Source: Entomortierella parvispora
Taxonomy: Eukaryota > Mortierellomycota > Mortierellomycetes > Mortierellales > Mortierellaceae
Length of the DNA stretch: 64,000 nt
Assembly: GCA_963573315.1 (NCBI GenBank)
Contig: OY752142.1
Location: 620,001-684,000, forward strand
Direction of reading: 5' to 3'
The notes below the pieces were generated by a model. The model was not told where the DNA came from. It ran no database searches and worked only from the letters and a program-made list of their open reading frames with translations. Made by a program: the position numbers and the translations under genes. This document shows positions 22,912 through 33,414 of the stretch, one piece after another (position 1 is the stretch's first letter; each line of letters begins with the position of its first letter).

Positions 22912-24311
22912 ATTGTCCTTGGACTCCTATATGTGCAGGCCGAGGGGGGAAGGGAACGAGTCGAGAGGGAAAAGAAAGAGAAGAAAAAAAATATATAAAC
23001 AACAAAAAACAGAAAGTGGGAATGAGCAGTCGAATGCAGGGTGAATGCTGATGGCGAACAGGAATGGAGGGAGGAAGCGGGAAAGTGCTGGGTTGAAGGG
23101 AAAGGAGGAGGAAGGAACAGTCGATACGATAACACAACCAATCCAGCAGACAGTGTGCGGGTGGGTGGCCCGGTCCATGGGTCTGCTCTCCCTGACCTGA
23201 CTTTTGGCGCCATTCCAGTGAGTGCTTGTTCACTTGACAGTTTGTATCTTTGTGCCTGACGGACTGCCTGCACGCCAATTGAATGTGTTGTGGCCATAGA
23301 GTGGTTGCTGCCTACTGGTTGGTCGTTGGGAGGTGCAGGTACAGCTGGCTACAAGGATGAGCGAAAAGAACAAGGAGCAAGCGCCCATCTCCTTGCCCAT
23401 TCATTCCTTCCTTGTTTTCTTTCCATCTGCGTTGTTTAGCGTACGTTTTGGCCTGTGTTCAAGAGTTCAAAGTCAGGTTTATCCCTCTGCACTCTGTCTC
23501 CTGCCGACATCTCTTGTTGTCGATGTTGTAGCCACATGTGTCTTCTTGCTTTTGCTCTCTCGGTGGTTTTTTCGTGTTTGAGATGGAAAGACCATTGGAG
23601 GAACGAGCGACAGAACGAGAGCTCTCTCCAGGATGCAATCCATTGAGGTGGCACAGACGCTTCTTGAAAAACATACTCTTCCGCGGGTATTATCCTGCTT
23701 GCATAGTCTAACTGGTCTAGACGACAGCGCTCAGAGCCGCTCGATAGTCCATCTTCTTTGTGTCCAAACTAAAAGGTTTGACTCTCCTGTCTTTGTTTAT
23801 TCGCCCATTCCCCCTGCATTCAATCGGTGGCCTCCTTGCGGGCAAGGACGCGTGCTTTTGGTGCTGTTGCCCATTGTTTTTCGTTGTTCTGCTCTTCCTG
23901 TTGTTGTCTTTGATTTTTTTGGGTTCTGCTCTGCTCATTTTGAGTTGGGGGGTTCGTCTTGTCCAATTGGTAGAGTCATGGCTCTCGTCGAAGCTATAAA
24001 GAGGACGCGTTTTCAGCGCAGAAACTCCGTTCTTGATGCTCTGCTCTGCACTGCTGTCTTCAATAACAACACCGAATGGGTGGCTTCACTTCTTGTTGCA
24101 GTCTTGGTATAAAAGTTGATACTGGAATCAAAGCAAAGAGTTTTTTTTTTCTTCCCTCCTTCACTTTTCATCCCCACCCTCCTCCACTCTTCCTTCTTTT
24201 AATTCCTTTGTCCAACCAAGACCTGCGCCTCCTTGTCAGTTTTGAACACGTAATTTGTAAGTCAATCCTCTCTCTGTCTGCCATTCAATTGATCCCCTCA
24301 CTCTTGGACAA
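22912..24311. promoter_or_regulatory. Unit 1 intergenic region: R1 promoter and plus-strand TATA promoter
   Basis: 5' flank of R1 (CT-rich on the minus strand, TATA-like near 22990) and, at 24108-24114, a plus-strand TATAAAA followed by a CT-rich leader typical of a transcription start. The block recurs in every unit of the array, and the copy in unit 4 is almost identical. I see no coding gene in it. Confidence 0.5.
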
Positions 24312-24632
24312 CTATGATGATACAAACGCAATTAAAGCTGGAATTACCGCCTGAATCACAGTGTTGATAGTTATTGCACCCAACTGAAAATCCGTCCCCC
24401 TCAACCCTCTTGTTTCTTTGAAACGAAAAGCGGCAACGATTTGAAGCAGAAATGCAAATCAACTAACCTGACTGTGTTTTTTCCTTTGTGCTTCCAAAAG
24501 TTTGGAAGCAAGTTTCTTTACTTTATCGATGTAAATGAACAATAAACAAAACACAGACAAAACGAGCACAGTAGAAGAGCCGCGGTGATAGTTGTGAACG
24601 GATGAAGAAATGAGTTGGGGTATGTGTGCCAT
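24312..24632 (-). CDS. S1: candidate 78-aa two-exon membrane peptide
   Basis: Candidate gene found by splicing. Exon 1 is 24632-24468 (MAHIPQLISSSVHNYHRGSS..., 55 codons), with donor GTTAGT, an 84-bp intron and acceptor TTTTCAG; exon 2 is 24383-24312, ending in TAG. The 78-residue product has two hydrophobic segments, TVLVLSVFCLLFIYI and LGAITINTVIQAVIPALIAF, separated by a basic stretch (KLLEAQRKKHSQ). It sits between R1 and the VPS5 fragment V1 on the R1 strand. Unit 4 has an intact copy; units 2, 3, 5 and 6 keep only the exon 2 block, unit 7 has lost the stop codon, and unit 8 is deleted there. Without transcript data it could be chance coding in a duplicated promoter. Confidence 0.35.
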
Positions 24633-24949
24633 GCGCAGAGCTGATCAGGATCCAGATTCCAGATCAGATCAATGATCAGCCGAAGAGAGTACATAAAAAA
24701 AAAAAGATTAAGAGTGCACGTGACCTTCAAGACGGAGGGAGAAAGTGAACCCATTGCCCATGCCATGCCACGCCATGGTGTGTCGCGTTTTCATTCTACC
24801 GTTCAATTCTCATTCCATCCCAGCGAGGACCTCCAAGACTAGTGCAAGGACGAGCAGGAGCTCAGACAACAGACAGAGCAAGCGAAAAGCACTTCTGAAC
24901 AAGACACGCACACGCCTTGCACCACCACGCAAGCAGACAAGCAACACCC

Positions 24950-26047
24950 ATGACATCCCCCACTCACCTCACTCTGTCTCGGACCTGTTGCATGGAACCA
25001 CAGCATCAGCAGAAGGCAGCACCACCCTCGAAGCGTCGACTTTCATTGACCATTTCTCAGAATCCAGTCCCTTTGCAGAGGACACTCTTGGCGACTCTGC
25101 CATCTCGTCCGCCCTGAGAACCTCTCAGTCACTCAACTTTCACGAGTATTACCCTCACTCGACCGACTCCCATGCTCATCACCATGATGACAGTGACGAC
25201 GATAACCACGAGCATTCTATGCAAGGATCGGGAGTACAACTTCGAAAATCCTTCTCAGCCGTAAATCTCGCGGCCGGATCACCAGTGGAGGATACCCCGT
25301 TCGCAGCACCAGTGCTAGGAGGACAGGAGACGGGTGCAGGTGGAGGTCACCAGCGATGGAGCAGTGTCGATTCAAATCCCCGCTATGACAGTGATGAACA
25401 GCAACAAGCAACAGCCCATGAACAGAGAAGTTCTAGGAGCAGCGATGAGGCTGGACATTATCGACCAGCGTCCACTCGCTCCCTGACATCACAGGCGAAA
25501 AAATAGAAAATGTCGACTACAAGCTCGCCTACTCAGTTATCGATTCAGAGCAAGATACTGATATCTTGGAGTTGTTTATTAGATGTCGTCTCTACGCCTT
25601 CCCGAAAATGGAGTCCTTCCTTGGTTCGAAATTACGGTGGGAGCCCCAAAAGATTGGCGACGTCATCAGTCCTCATATTGTCCACAAAGTGCACATTCGG
25701 GCAGGTTTTTTGAAGACTGCAAGCAGACTCTCTCAGAGAAACTGCTATCGGCGAGCATGCAACTTACGTCGCCACCCCTCTCTTCTGCTTATAATTCGAA
25801 TGATTTTACAGTGCAGAGGAGATACTGATACTTTTTGCGGCTTTACAACCGGTTGACGGCACTCAACCCTGGTGTCATTGTCCCACCAGTGTCAGAGAAG
25901 CATGCGCTGGGTCGATTCCAGCATGAGTTTGTGGAGAGTCGTCGTATTGCATTGGAAAGATGTCTTTGAAAGATGACGGCACACCCTATACTCTATGGTG
26001 ACCCAGATCTCAAGCTGTTCATGGAGAGTGACAGTCTCGTAGCCTAG
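24950..26047 (+). pseudogene. V1: broken 5' fragment of VPS5
   Basis: Copy of VPS5 exons 1-3 (compare 58654-59762): acidic/His-rich N-terminus, PX-domain exons, and the first bases of intron 3. Lesions seen directly: a 5-bp insertion soon after the start-codon equivalent at 24950, the intron 1 donor changed from GT to GC (a TAG follows six bases later), loss of two bases in the GEPQK codons, and a TGA within the RCLRK segment. The BAR-domain exons are absent. The upstream ATG at 24745 opens a 253-codon frame over the N-terminal part only. It ends in the intron 3 donor (AGGTAAGAAAAATG), where it joins the tail of R2 head-on. Confidence 0.85.
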
Positions 26048-27806
26048 GTAAGAAAAATGCCCATTCGTTTACCGCCCCCATGTTCTAGGACAATGAACTT
26101 TATGAGCTCTTCTTTCCGTTGCTCGCGTTCCTTGTCGTTCTGGCGCTTGCGGCAGCACCACCAGATGAAAAGGGCCATGATGAGGATTAGGAGTATGGCT
26201 GCTACAACTGCAATGGCGATAATCACGGGCTTGCCGAGTCCTGTACTAGTGCCGTTAGATAGGCTGCCGTTAGAGCCTGTGCTACCATTTGTACCAGTAC
26301 CATTGCTGCCACCAGAACCTGGGGCGCCACCACTATCACCTGATGATCCTTTGGGGGGGGGGGGAGAAGGGGTAGGCTGTAGGGCTGGTGTGGCCAAAGT
26401 CTGCGGTTTCCAAGGCCAATTGGTTCCCGACATTTCCGTCATCTGAACAGAGGGCCCTGTATATTTTTTTCCCGGTATAAGGATGTCATCTGTTAAATTT
26501 TGTTGACTGTCGACATTCTCAATCAAGAATGCAACGACAAATGAAATCTCCCCTAAGGACCATGACCTTTGTCCGACTGGTAATCTTACACGACTCATTA
26601 TTGGCCATTACCTTGTAAAACAACAAACAATTGTGTGCCATTGATGCCGCATGAAAGGGGCGCACTTGAGAGGGTCGCTTGTGATACGGACACCCAGGTA
26701 GTCGTCCCTAAGTTGCTGACTGCGTAATTGAGCGTCGATATACCTGATGAGGAGACCATCACAATCAAACTGTCGGTCGCTGAATATCCAATAATGAAGG
26801 GGTTCTCTTTGTCAGCAAATTTCCTTCGATGTTTTCCTCCTCAACGTCAACAAGATCTTCAACGACTCACCTATAAAGCAGTTTGCAGAGTTGTATGATA
26901 GATTTGCTTGTGATGATTGGGCCTGTCAATGGAAGATTTTAGCAGGTTGAGTGTCGCTGAACATTCGCAAATGGCTTCTTTTAGACATAATGGAGCAGGA
27001 GAGAGCGAAAACCACATCGCAGTCTATCATTTTTGAGATGTATCTCTTTCGCTAACAGCTCTTCACGCCTTCTCTCCCACTCAACTTACCACATTGCCGC
27101 TTGATTCGACGAAGAAGGTTAAACATGTTGAGGTACTGGAGGTCAGGCACCTTCCTACTGCAGCTGCATTCGCACCCGCAGTCGAAGATGCATTTCCAGG
27201 TAAACGGATCACTCGAGGGGATGAGGAAGGGTCAATGTTTGCAGCCGGGATCCCATTGGCCCACAGAGACGGGACTGTTTGAGTTGCCAAACTAGAAATG
27301 TCCACCTTGTTGACATAGGTAGTTAAAACAGGTGGTGAACCCCCAGAAGCTGAATAGACTTCATATAACGCTGAACCCTCAGAGCTTGTGGAACTTCCAG
27401 TATTTCCTGAAGCTATCCAGAGCTGTTTGGTGCTGGGAGGAATGAGGTTTGGCACTTGTGATTGATTTGTAAAAGTCCAACTGAAGTTGTTGGCAGTCGG
27501 GTTGGTATAAGGAACTGGGTTGACGGGTGGCGCGAGAGTTCCTTGAGGCGTCAATGTCATTATCAATGGTGATGTTTGCTGAGTCAAGAGAACCAACTGG
27601 TTATTTGAGTTGGGGAACATCCAGGCGCTGGATGGGTTGTTGATAGGACTGGAACCTAGGCCTGTGACATTCTGCCCCTGAATCAACATCAAATTTGCAG
27701 TTCCATTTGGGGATATGGAGTATACTGTCCCGAAAGGGGCGGTATTGGAGGAGTAGTAGTAGACGTAGAGGATGGAGTTGATGACAGCGGCAGCAGCTAC
27801 GGACAT
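26044..27806 (-). CDS. R2: receptor-like membrane protein, short chimeric tail
   Basis: Four exons, 27806-27090, 26922-26871, 26779-26612 and 26456-26044 (1350 bp, 449 residues); the frame is intact. It belongs with R3 to the MSVAAAAVINSILYVYYYSS subgroup. The cysteine loop is CLTSSTSTC. Stalk and membrane helix (VIIAIAVVAAILLILIMALF) match R1, but the cytoplasmic tail is only CCRKRQNDKEREQRKEELIK followed by FIVLEHGGGKRMG. The last codons, IFLT and the stop, are antisense to the exon 3/intron 3 border of VPS5 fragment V1. So the ~260-residue tail of R1 has been replaced by a stop borrowed from the opposite strand. A 377-codon frame reaching back to 28214 reads through the leader and is not the start. 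Confidence 0.75.
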
Positions 27807-29000
27807 GTTGTCCTTGGACTCTTCTATGAGTGGGGGCCGGAGGAGAAAGGGAAAGGAAGAGTCGAGGGAGAAAAGAAAGAGAAGAAAAGAAAGAGAAGAA
27901 AAGAAGGAAAATACAAACAACAAAAACAAAAAAGTGGGAATGAGCAGTCGAATGGAAATGAATGCTGATGGCGAACAGGAATGGAGGGAGGAAGCGGGAA
28001 AGTGCTGGGTTGAAGGGAAAGGAGGAGGAAGGAACAGTCGATACGATAACACAACCAATCCAGCAGACAGTGTGCGGGTGGGTGGCCCGGTCCATGGGTC
28101 TGCTCTCCCTGACCTGACTTTTGGCGCCATTCCAGTGAGTGCTTGTTCACTTGACAGTTTGTATCTTTGTGCCTGACGGACTGCCTGCACGCCAATTGAA
28201 TGTGTTGTGGCCATAGAGTGGTTGCTGCCTGTTGGTTGGTCGTTGGGAGGTGCAGATACAGCTGGCTACAAGGATGAGCGAAAAGAATAAAGGGCAGGCG
28301 CCCATCTCATCCTTACCCATTCATTCCTTCCTTGTCTTCTTTTCATCTGCGTTGTTTAGCGTGCATTTTGGCCTGTGTTCAAGAGTTCAAAGTCAGGTTT
28401 ATCCTCTTCTCTCTGTCTCCTGCGGACATCCCTTGTTGTCGATGTTGTGGCCACATGTGTCTTCTTGCTTTTGCTCTCTCGGTGGTTTTTCGTGTTTAAG
28501 ATGGAAAGGCCATTGGAGGAACGAGCGACAGAACGAGAGCTCTCTCCAGGATACAGTCCATTGAGGTGGCATAGACGCTTCTTGAAAAACATATCCTTCC
28601 GCGGGTATGTTCAGTCTCTTCAGAGCCGCTCGATAGTCCAATAGGGAGTCACTGATCTCATCAAAGCTGTAAAGAGGATGCGTTTTCAGCGCGTTATACT
28701 TGTCGCAGTCTCGGTAAAAAAGTTGGCATTGAAGTCAAACTATAGAGTTCTTTTTCTCTTCCCTCCTTCACTTTTCATCCCAACCTTCTTATTCCACTTT
28801 TCCTTCCTTCAATTCCTTTGTCCAACCAAGATCTGCATCTCCCCCTGTCTGTTTTGAACACGTAATTTGTAAGTCAGTCCTCTGTCTGTCCGCCATTCAA
28901 TTGATCCTCTCCTCTCTGACAACTATGATGATACAAACGCAGTTAAAGCTGTAATTACCGCCTGAATCACGGTGTTGATAGTTATTGATTGTACCCAACG
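27807..29000. promoter_or_regulatory. Unit 2 intergenic region
   Basis: Diverged copy of the unit 1 flank. The plus-strand TATA position reads TAAAAAA near 28710, so that promoter looks weakened. The exon 2 block of the S candidate remains near 28925-28990, but its first exon and the start of VPS5 are deleted. No gene seen. Confidence 0.5.
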
Positions 29001-29622
29001 GTAGAGGTGGTGGTCATGAACGATGGAGCAGCGTCGATTCAAATCCCCGCTATGACAGCGATGAGCAGCAACAAGCAACAGCCCATGCACAGGGAAGTTC
29101 TAGGAGTAGTGGCGAGGTAGGATATTATCAACCAGCATCCACTCACTCCTTGGGATCACAGGTGGAAAAAAAATAGAAAATATCGAGCCTACTCAGTTAT
29201 CGATTCAGAACAAGACACTGATATCTTGAGGCTGTTTTGTTAGATATGGTCTCTGCGCCTTCCCGAAAATGGAGTCCTTCCTGGTTCGAAATTATGGTGG
29301 GAGAGCCCCAAAAGATTGGCAACGTCATCAGTCCTCATGTTGTCTACAATCTGCACATTCGGGTATATCTTTGATGACTGCAAGCACACTTTTTTCAGAA
29401 GATCTGCTGTCCACGAGCATAAAAATTATAAAGTCGCTACCTCTCTCTCCAATAGACAAACTCTTCTGCGTACAAGTCGAATGATTTCACAGTGCAAAGG
29501 AGATACAGAGACTTTTTATGGCTTTTCAACCAGTTGACGGCACACAACCCAGGTGGCATTATTGCCCCACCAGTGTAAGAGAAGCATGCGCTGGGTCGAT
29601 TCCAGGATGGGTATGTGGAGAG
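29001..29622 (+). pseudogene. V2: truncated VPS5 fragment
   Basis: Starts abruptly in the middle of VPS5 exon 1 (GGGHERWSSVDSNPRYDSDE) after a deletion that joins it to the S/promoter block, and runs through exon 2 and part of exon 3. The intron 1 donor is altered (GTGGAA), the exon 2 ATG region is changed, and an in-frame stop follows. It ends in exon 3 at the FQDEFVES codons, merging into the 48-bp repeats of R3's tail. Confidence 0.8.
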
Positions 29623-31569
29623 CCCATTCGTATACCACCTCCATGTTCTAGGACAATCGTATGTGGAGAGCCCATTCGGCTACCATCTCCATGTTCTAGG
29701 ACAATCGTTTGTGGAGAACCCATCCGTTTACCACCTCCATGTTCTATGACAGTCGTTTGTGGAGAACCCGTTCGTTTACCACCTTCATGTTCTAGGATAA
29801 TCGACTGTTTGAGCTCATATGTCCGTTGCTCGCGTTCCTTGCCGTTCTGGCGCTTGCGACGGCACCACCGGATGAAGAGGGTCGGGATGAGGATCAGGAG
29901 CACGACTGCTATAACTGCAATGGCGATAATCACGGGCTTGCCGAGTCCTGTACTAGAACTGCCACGTTGGCTGCCGTTATGGTCTTTGCTGTTTCCGTCA
30001 ATACTGCTATTACCACTAGCATCTGGCGGGCCACCACTCTGACCTGTTGATCCTGTAGGAGCCGGCATAGGTGAAGAAATCACGGAAGGTGTGGTCAGAG
30101 TCTGGGTTTGCCATGCCCAAGTTCCTGTCATCGGCGTGACAACAATCGTAGGCTGAAGCCCGCCTGTATTTTTTTCCAGCGAGATGTTACAGTCAGTAAG
30201 ATACAATTAACTACAAGGGTAGACTTAAATGCAAGGAAAATCACACCAACTCTACAGTCCTGTTCAAACGTTGACTCTCAGCTAATCGCTAGCTTTTACC
30301 TTGTAAAACGACAAAAAGTTGTGTGCCACTGACACTGCACGACAGGGGTGCGTTCGGCAGCACGGATTTCGAAACAGAGCCCCAAGTAGCTGCCTGTAGG
30401 GCAGCAGGGCTGACAGTGTAATCGATGGTCCATATACCCGTCTTGGTGACCATCACGATTAAACTGTTGGTTGCTGAACATCAAAGGAAAGGAGGAATGG
30501 CGCTCTTTGTCAACAAATCTTTGATCGTTAATTTCTTCCACAAGCTGCGACTTGATCTTCAAAGCCATACCTATGATACAACTGGTAGGATCATATGCTG
30601 GGTTTGCTTGTGGCTGTGATGCGATCTGTTAAAAAACAATTAGCGAGATGCGTTCAAGTTGCTAAGTTGAGCATTCCCTATTTACCATAACATTACTCTT
30701 GCTGCTTTATATGATCCATAAGATTTCTCTCAGAAGCGGCACAACGGATGAGAGCGAAACCACGTCACAGAGACAGACATCTTCAGGATAGCTTCTCTCA
30801 CATAAACTCTCCCTCTTTCCCGTTACATTTCCATTGAACTTACCTGACTGGGGCTGGAATCGATGAAGAAGCTCATGCATGTTCCTGAACTTGGGGTGCC
30901 ATGGGTTGCAGATGTACACTTTCCTATGGCGACTACACTGACATTCGAAACTACGGATCCAGGCAAACGAACCACTCGAGGGAATGAGGAAGGGTCAATA
31001 TTTCCAGCCACTGTGGACCATAGAGGTTTCTGCGGGATTTTTTGAGTCGCCAGATTAGAGAGGTCCACCTTGTTGACATAGGAAGTTAAAACAGGTGGTG
31101 AACCCCCATAAGACGAGTATATCTCGTATAACGCTGAGCCCTCAAAGTTTGTGGAAATTCCAGTATTTCCTGAGGCTATCCAGAGCTGTTTGGTACTGGA
31201 AGGAATGAGGTTTGGCACTTGCGACTGATCTGTAAATGTCCAATTGAAGTTGTTGGCAGTGGGGTTGGTGTAAGGCACTGGGTTGACGGGTGGTGCAAGC
31301 GTCCCCTGAGGTTTCAAAGTGATTATTAGAGGCGTTGATTGCTGGATCAAGAGTATCAGCTCATTGTTCGAGTTGGGGAACATCCAGGCGCTGGAGGGGT
31401 TGTTGATAGGACTGGTACCCGGGCCTGTGACATTCTGCCCCTGAATCAACATCAAATTTGCAGTTCCATTTGAGGATATGGAGTACACTGTCCCGAAAGG
31501 GGCGGTATTCGAGGAGTAGTAGTAGACGTAGAGGGTGGAATCGATGACTGCGGCGGCAGCTACGGACAT
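29559..31569 (-). CDS. R3: receptor-like membrane protein, repeat tail ending in antisense VPS5
   Basis: Four exons, 31569-30844, 30625-30571, 30473-30300 and 30163-29559 (1560 bp, 519 residues); the frame is intact. Close to R2 in the N-terminal domain, but with the longest cysteine loop of the family (CTSATHGTPSSGTC, 12 residues between the cysteines). The stalk differs (GGPPDASGNSSIDGN). After the membrane helix and CRRKRQNGKEREQRTYELKQ the tail has four 16-residue repeats of the type IVLEHGGGKRMGSPQT, then about 20 residues (HPGIDPAHASLTLVGQ) that are the reverse strand of VPS5 exon 3 in V2. It overlaps V2 tail-to-tail at 29559-29622. Confidence 0.75.
29611..29803. repeat. 48-bp coding minisatellite in R3 tail (4 units)
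   Basis: Units begin GTATGTGGAGAG or GTTTGTGGAGAA, continue CCCATTCG..., and end TTCTAGGACAATC. The first ~11 bases match VPS5 exon 3 and the rest matches the R1 tail. Confidence 0.85.
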
Positions 31570-32666
31570 GTTGTCCTTGGACTCTTATATGAGCAGGCCG
31601 GAGGAGAAAGGGAGAGGAATAGTCGAGGGGAAAAAGAAAGAGAAGAAAAAAAACATACAAACAAAAAAATCAAAAAGTGGGAATGAGCAGTCGAATGGAG
31701 GGTGAAAAACGGTGAATGCCGATGGCGAACAGGAATGAAAGGAAGAGGCGGTAAAGTGCTGGGTCGAAAGGAAAGGAGGAGGAAGAGGGACAGTCGATAC
31801 GGCAACACTACCTATCCAGTAGACAGTGTGCGGGTGGGTGGCCGGTCCATGGGTACTTTTTTTTGGTGCTGTCTTGCTTCCTGACCTGACTTTAGGCGCC
31901 ACACCATTGAGTGCTTATTCACTTGATAGTTTGTGCCTGATGGACGGCCTGCATGCCAATTGAATGTGTTGTGGCCAGAGAGTGGTTGCTGCCTGCTGGT
32001 TGGGAGGTGCAGGTGCAGCTGGCCACAAGGATGAGCGAAAAGAGCAAGGGGCAAGCGCCCATCTCATCCTTGCCCATTCATTCCTTCCTTGTCTTCTTTT
32101 CATCTGCATTATTTAGCGTGGCGTGCCTTGTAGCCTGTGTTCAAGAATAAAAAGTCAGGCTTATTCGCCCACTCCTGCTGCATCCAGTCGATGATCCCTT
32201 TGCGGACAAAGACGTGTGCTTTTTTGCTCATTGTTTTTCTTTGTTTTTCTGCTGCTAGTGATTTTTTTTGGGTGCACCGCGGGGGTCCTCTTGTCCAATT
32301 GGAGAGTCGCGGCATTCATCAGAAAGCTACGAAGAGACGCGTTTTCACCCAGAGAGTCCGTTCTTCTTGTCGCAGTCTCGGTATAACAGTTGACATTGGA
32401 CATTGGAATCAAAGCAAATAGTTTCTTTTTTCTTCACCCCTGCACTTTTCATCCCCACCCTTCTCCACTCTTCCTGGTTTCAATTCCTTGTCAACCAAGA
32501 TCTGCACCTCTCTTTGTCTGTTTTGAACACGTAATCTGTGTAAGTCAACTGTCTCTCTGCCTGCCATTCAATTGATCCCCCACACTCAGACAACTATGAT
32601 GATACAAACACAATTAAAGCTGGAATTACCACCGGAATAACAGTGTTGATAGTTATTTCACCCAAT
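31570..32666. promoter_or_regulatory. Unit 3 intergenic region
   Basis: 5' flank of R3 and a diverged plus-strand promoter (TATAACA near 32381). Only the exon 2 block of S persists near 32590-32660. No gene seen. Confidence 0.45.
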
Positions 32667-33414
32667 GGTGGAGGTGATGGTCACCAGCGATGGAGCAGTG
32701 CCGATTCAAATCCTCGCTATGACAGCGATGAGCAGCAACAAGCAACAGCCCATGAACAGGGAAGTTCTAGGAGTAGTGACGAGGTAGGACATTATCAACC
32801 AGCGTCCACTCGCCCCCTGGGATCACAGGTGAAAAATCAAAAATGTCGACTACAGGCTTGCCTACTCAGTTTTCGATTCAGAGCGGGATACTATTGTCTT
32901 GAGGTTGTTTGTTAGATGTCGTCTCTGCGCCTTCCCGAAAATGGAGTCCTTCCCCGGTTCGAAATTACGGTGGGAGAGCCCCAAAAGATTGGCGACGTCA
33001 TCAGTCCTCATGTTGTCTACAATCTGCACATTCGGGTATATCTTTGATGACTGCAAGCACACTTTTTTCAGAAGATCTGCTGTCCACGAGCATAAAAATT
33101 ACAAAGTCGCTACCTCTCTCTCCCATAGACGAACTCTTCTGCTTACAAGTCGAATGATTTTCCAGTGCAAAGGAGATACAGAGACTTTTTGTGGCTTTAT
33201 AACCAGTTGACGGCGCACAACCCAGGTGTCATTGTTCCAACAGTGTCAGAGAAGCATGCGCTGGGTCGATTCCAGGATGAGTGAGTTTGTGGAGAGTCCT
33301 CGTATTGCATTGGAAAGATGTCTTGGAAAGATGACAGCACACTCTATGCTCTATGGCCCAGATCTCAAGCTGTTCTTGGAAAGTAACAGTCTCGTAGCCT
33401 AGGTAAGAAAAATG
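32667..33414 (+). pseudogene. V3: truncated VPS5 fragment
   Basis: Begins mid-exon 1 (GDGHQRWSSADSNPRYDSDE) after the same type of deletion as V2, and continues through exons 2 and 3 to the intron 3 donor (AGGTAAGAAAAATG). Exon 3 carries several indels, including extra bases at the FQDEFVES codons and loss of a base triplet region near the end. It joins the R4 tail head-on. Confidence 0.8.

Noticed and set aside
23633-24112. 159-codon plus ORF, also at 35840-36319
   Set aside because: Present in two units only because they are recent duplicates; lies in the promoter region and is broken in the other units.
27081-28214. 377-codon frame giving R2 an N-terminal extension of ~135 residues
   Set aside because: The extension is a CT-rich promoter/leader read as protein; sister copies have stops or frameshifts there and share only the downstream ATG.
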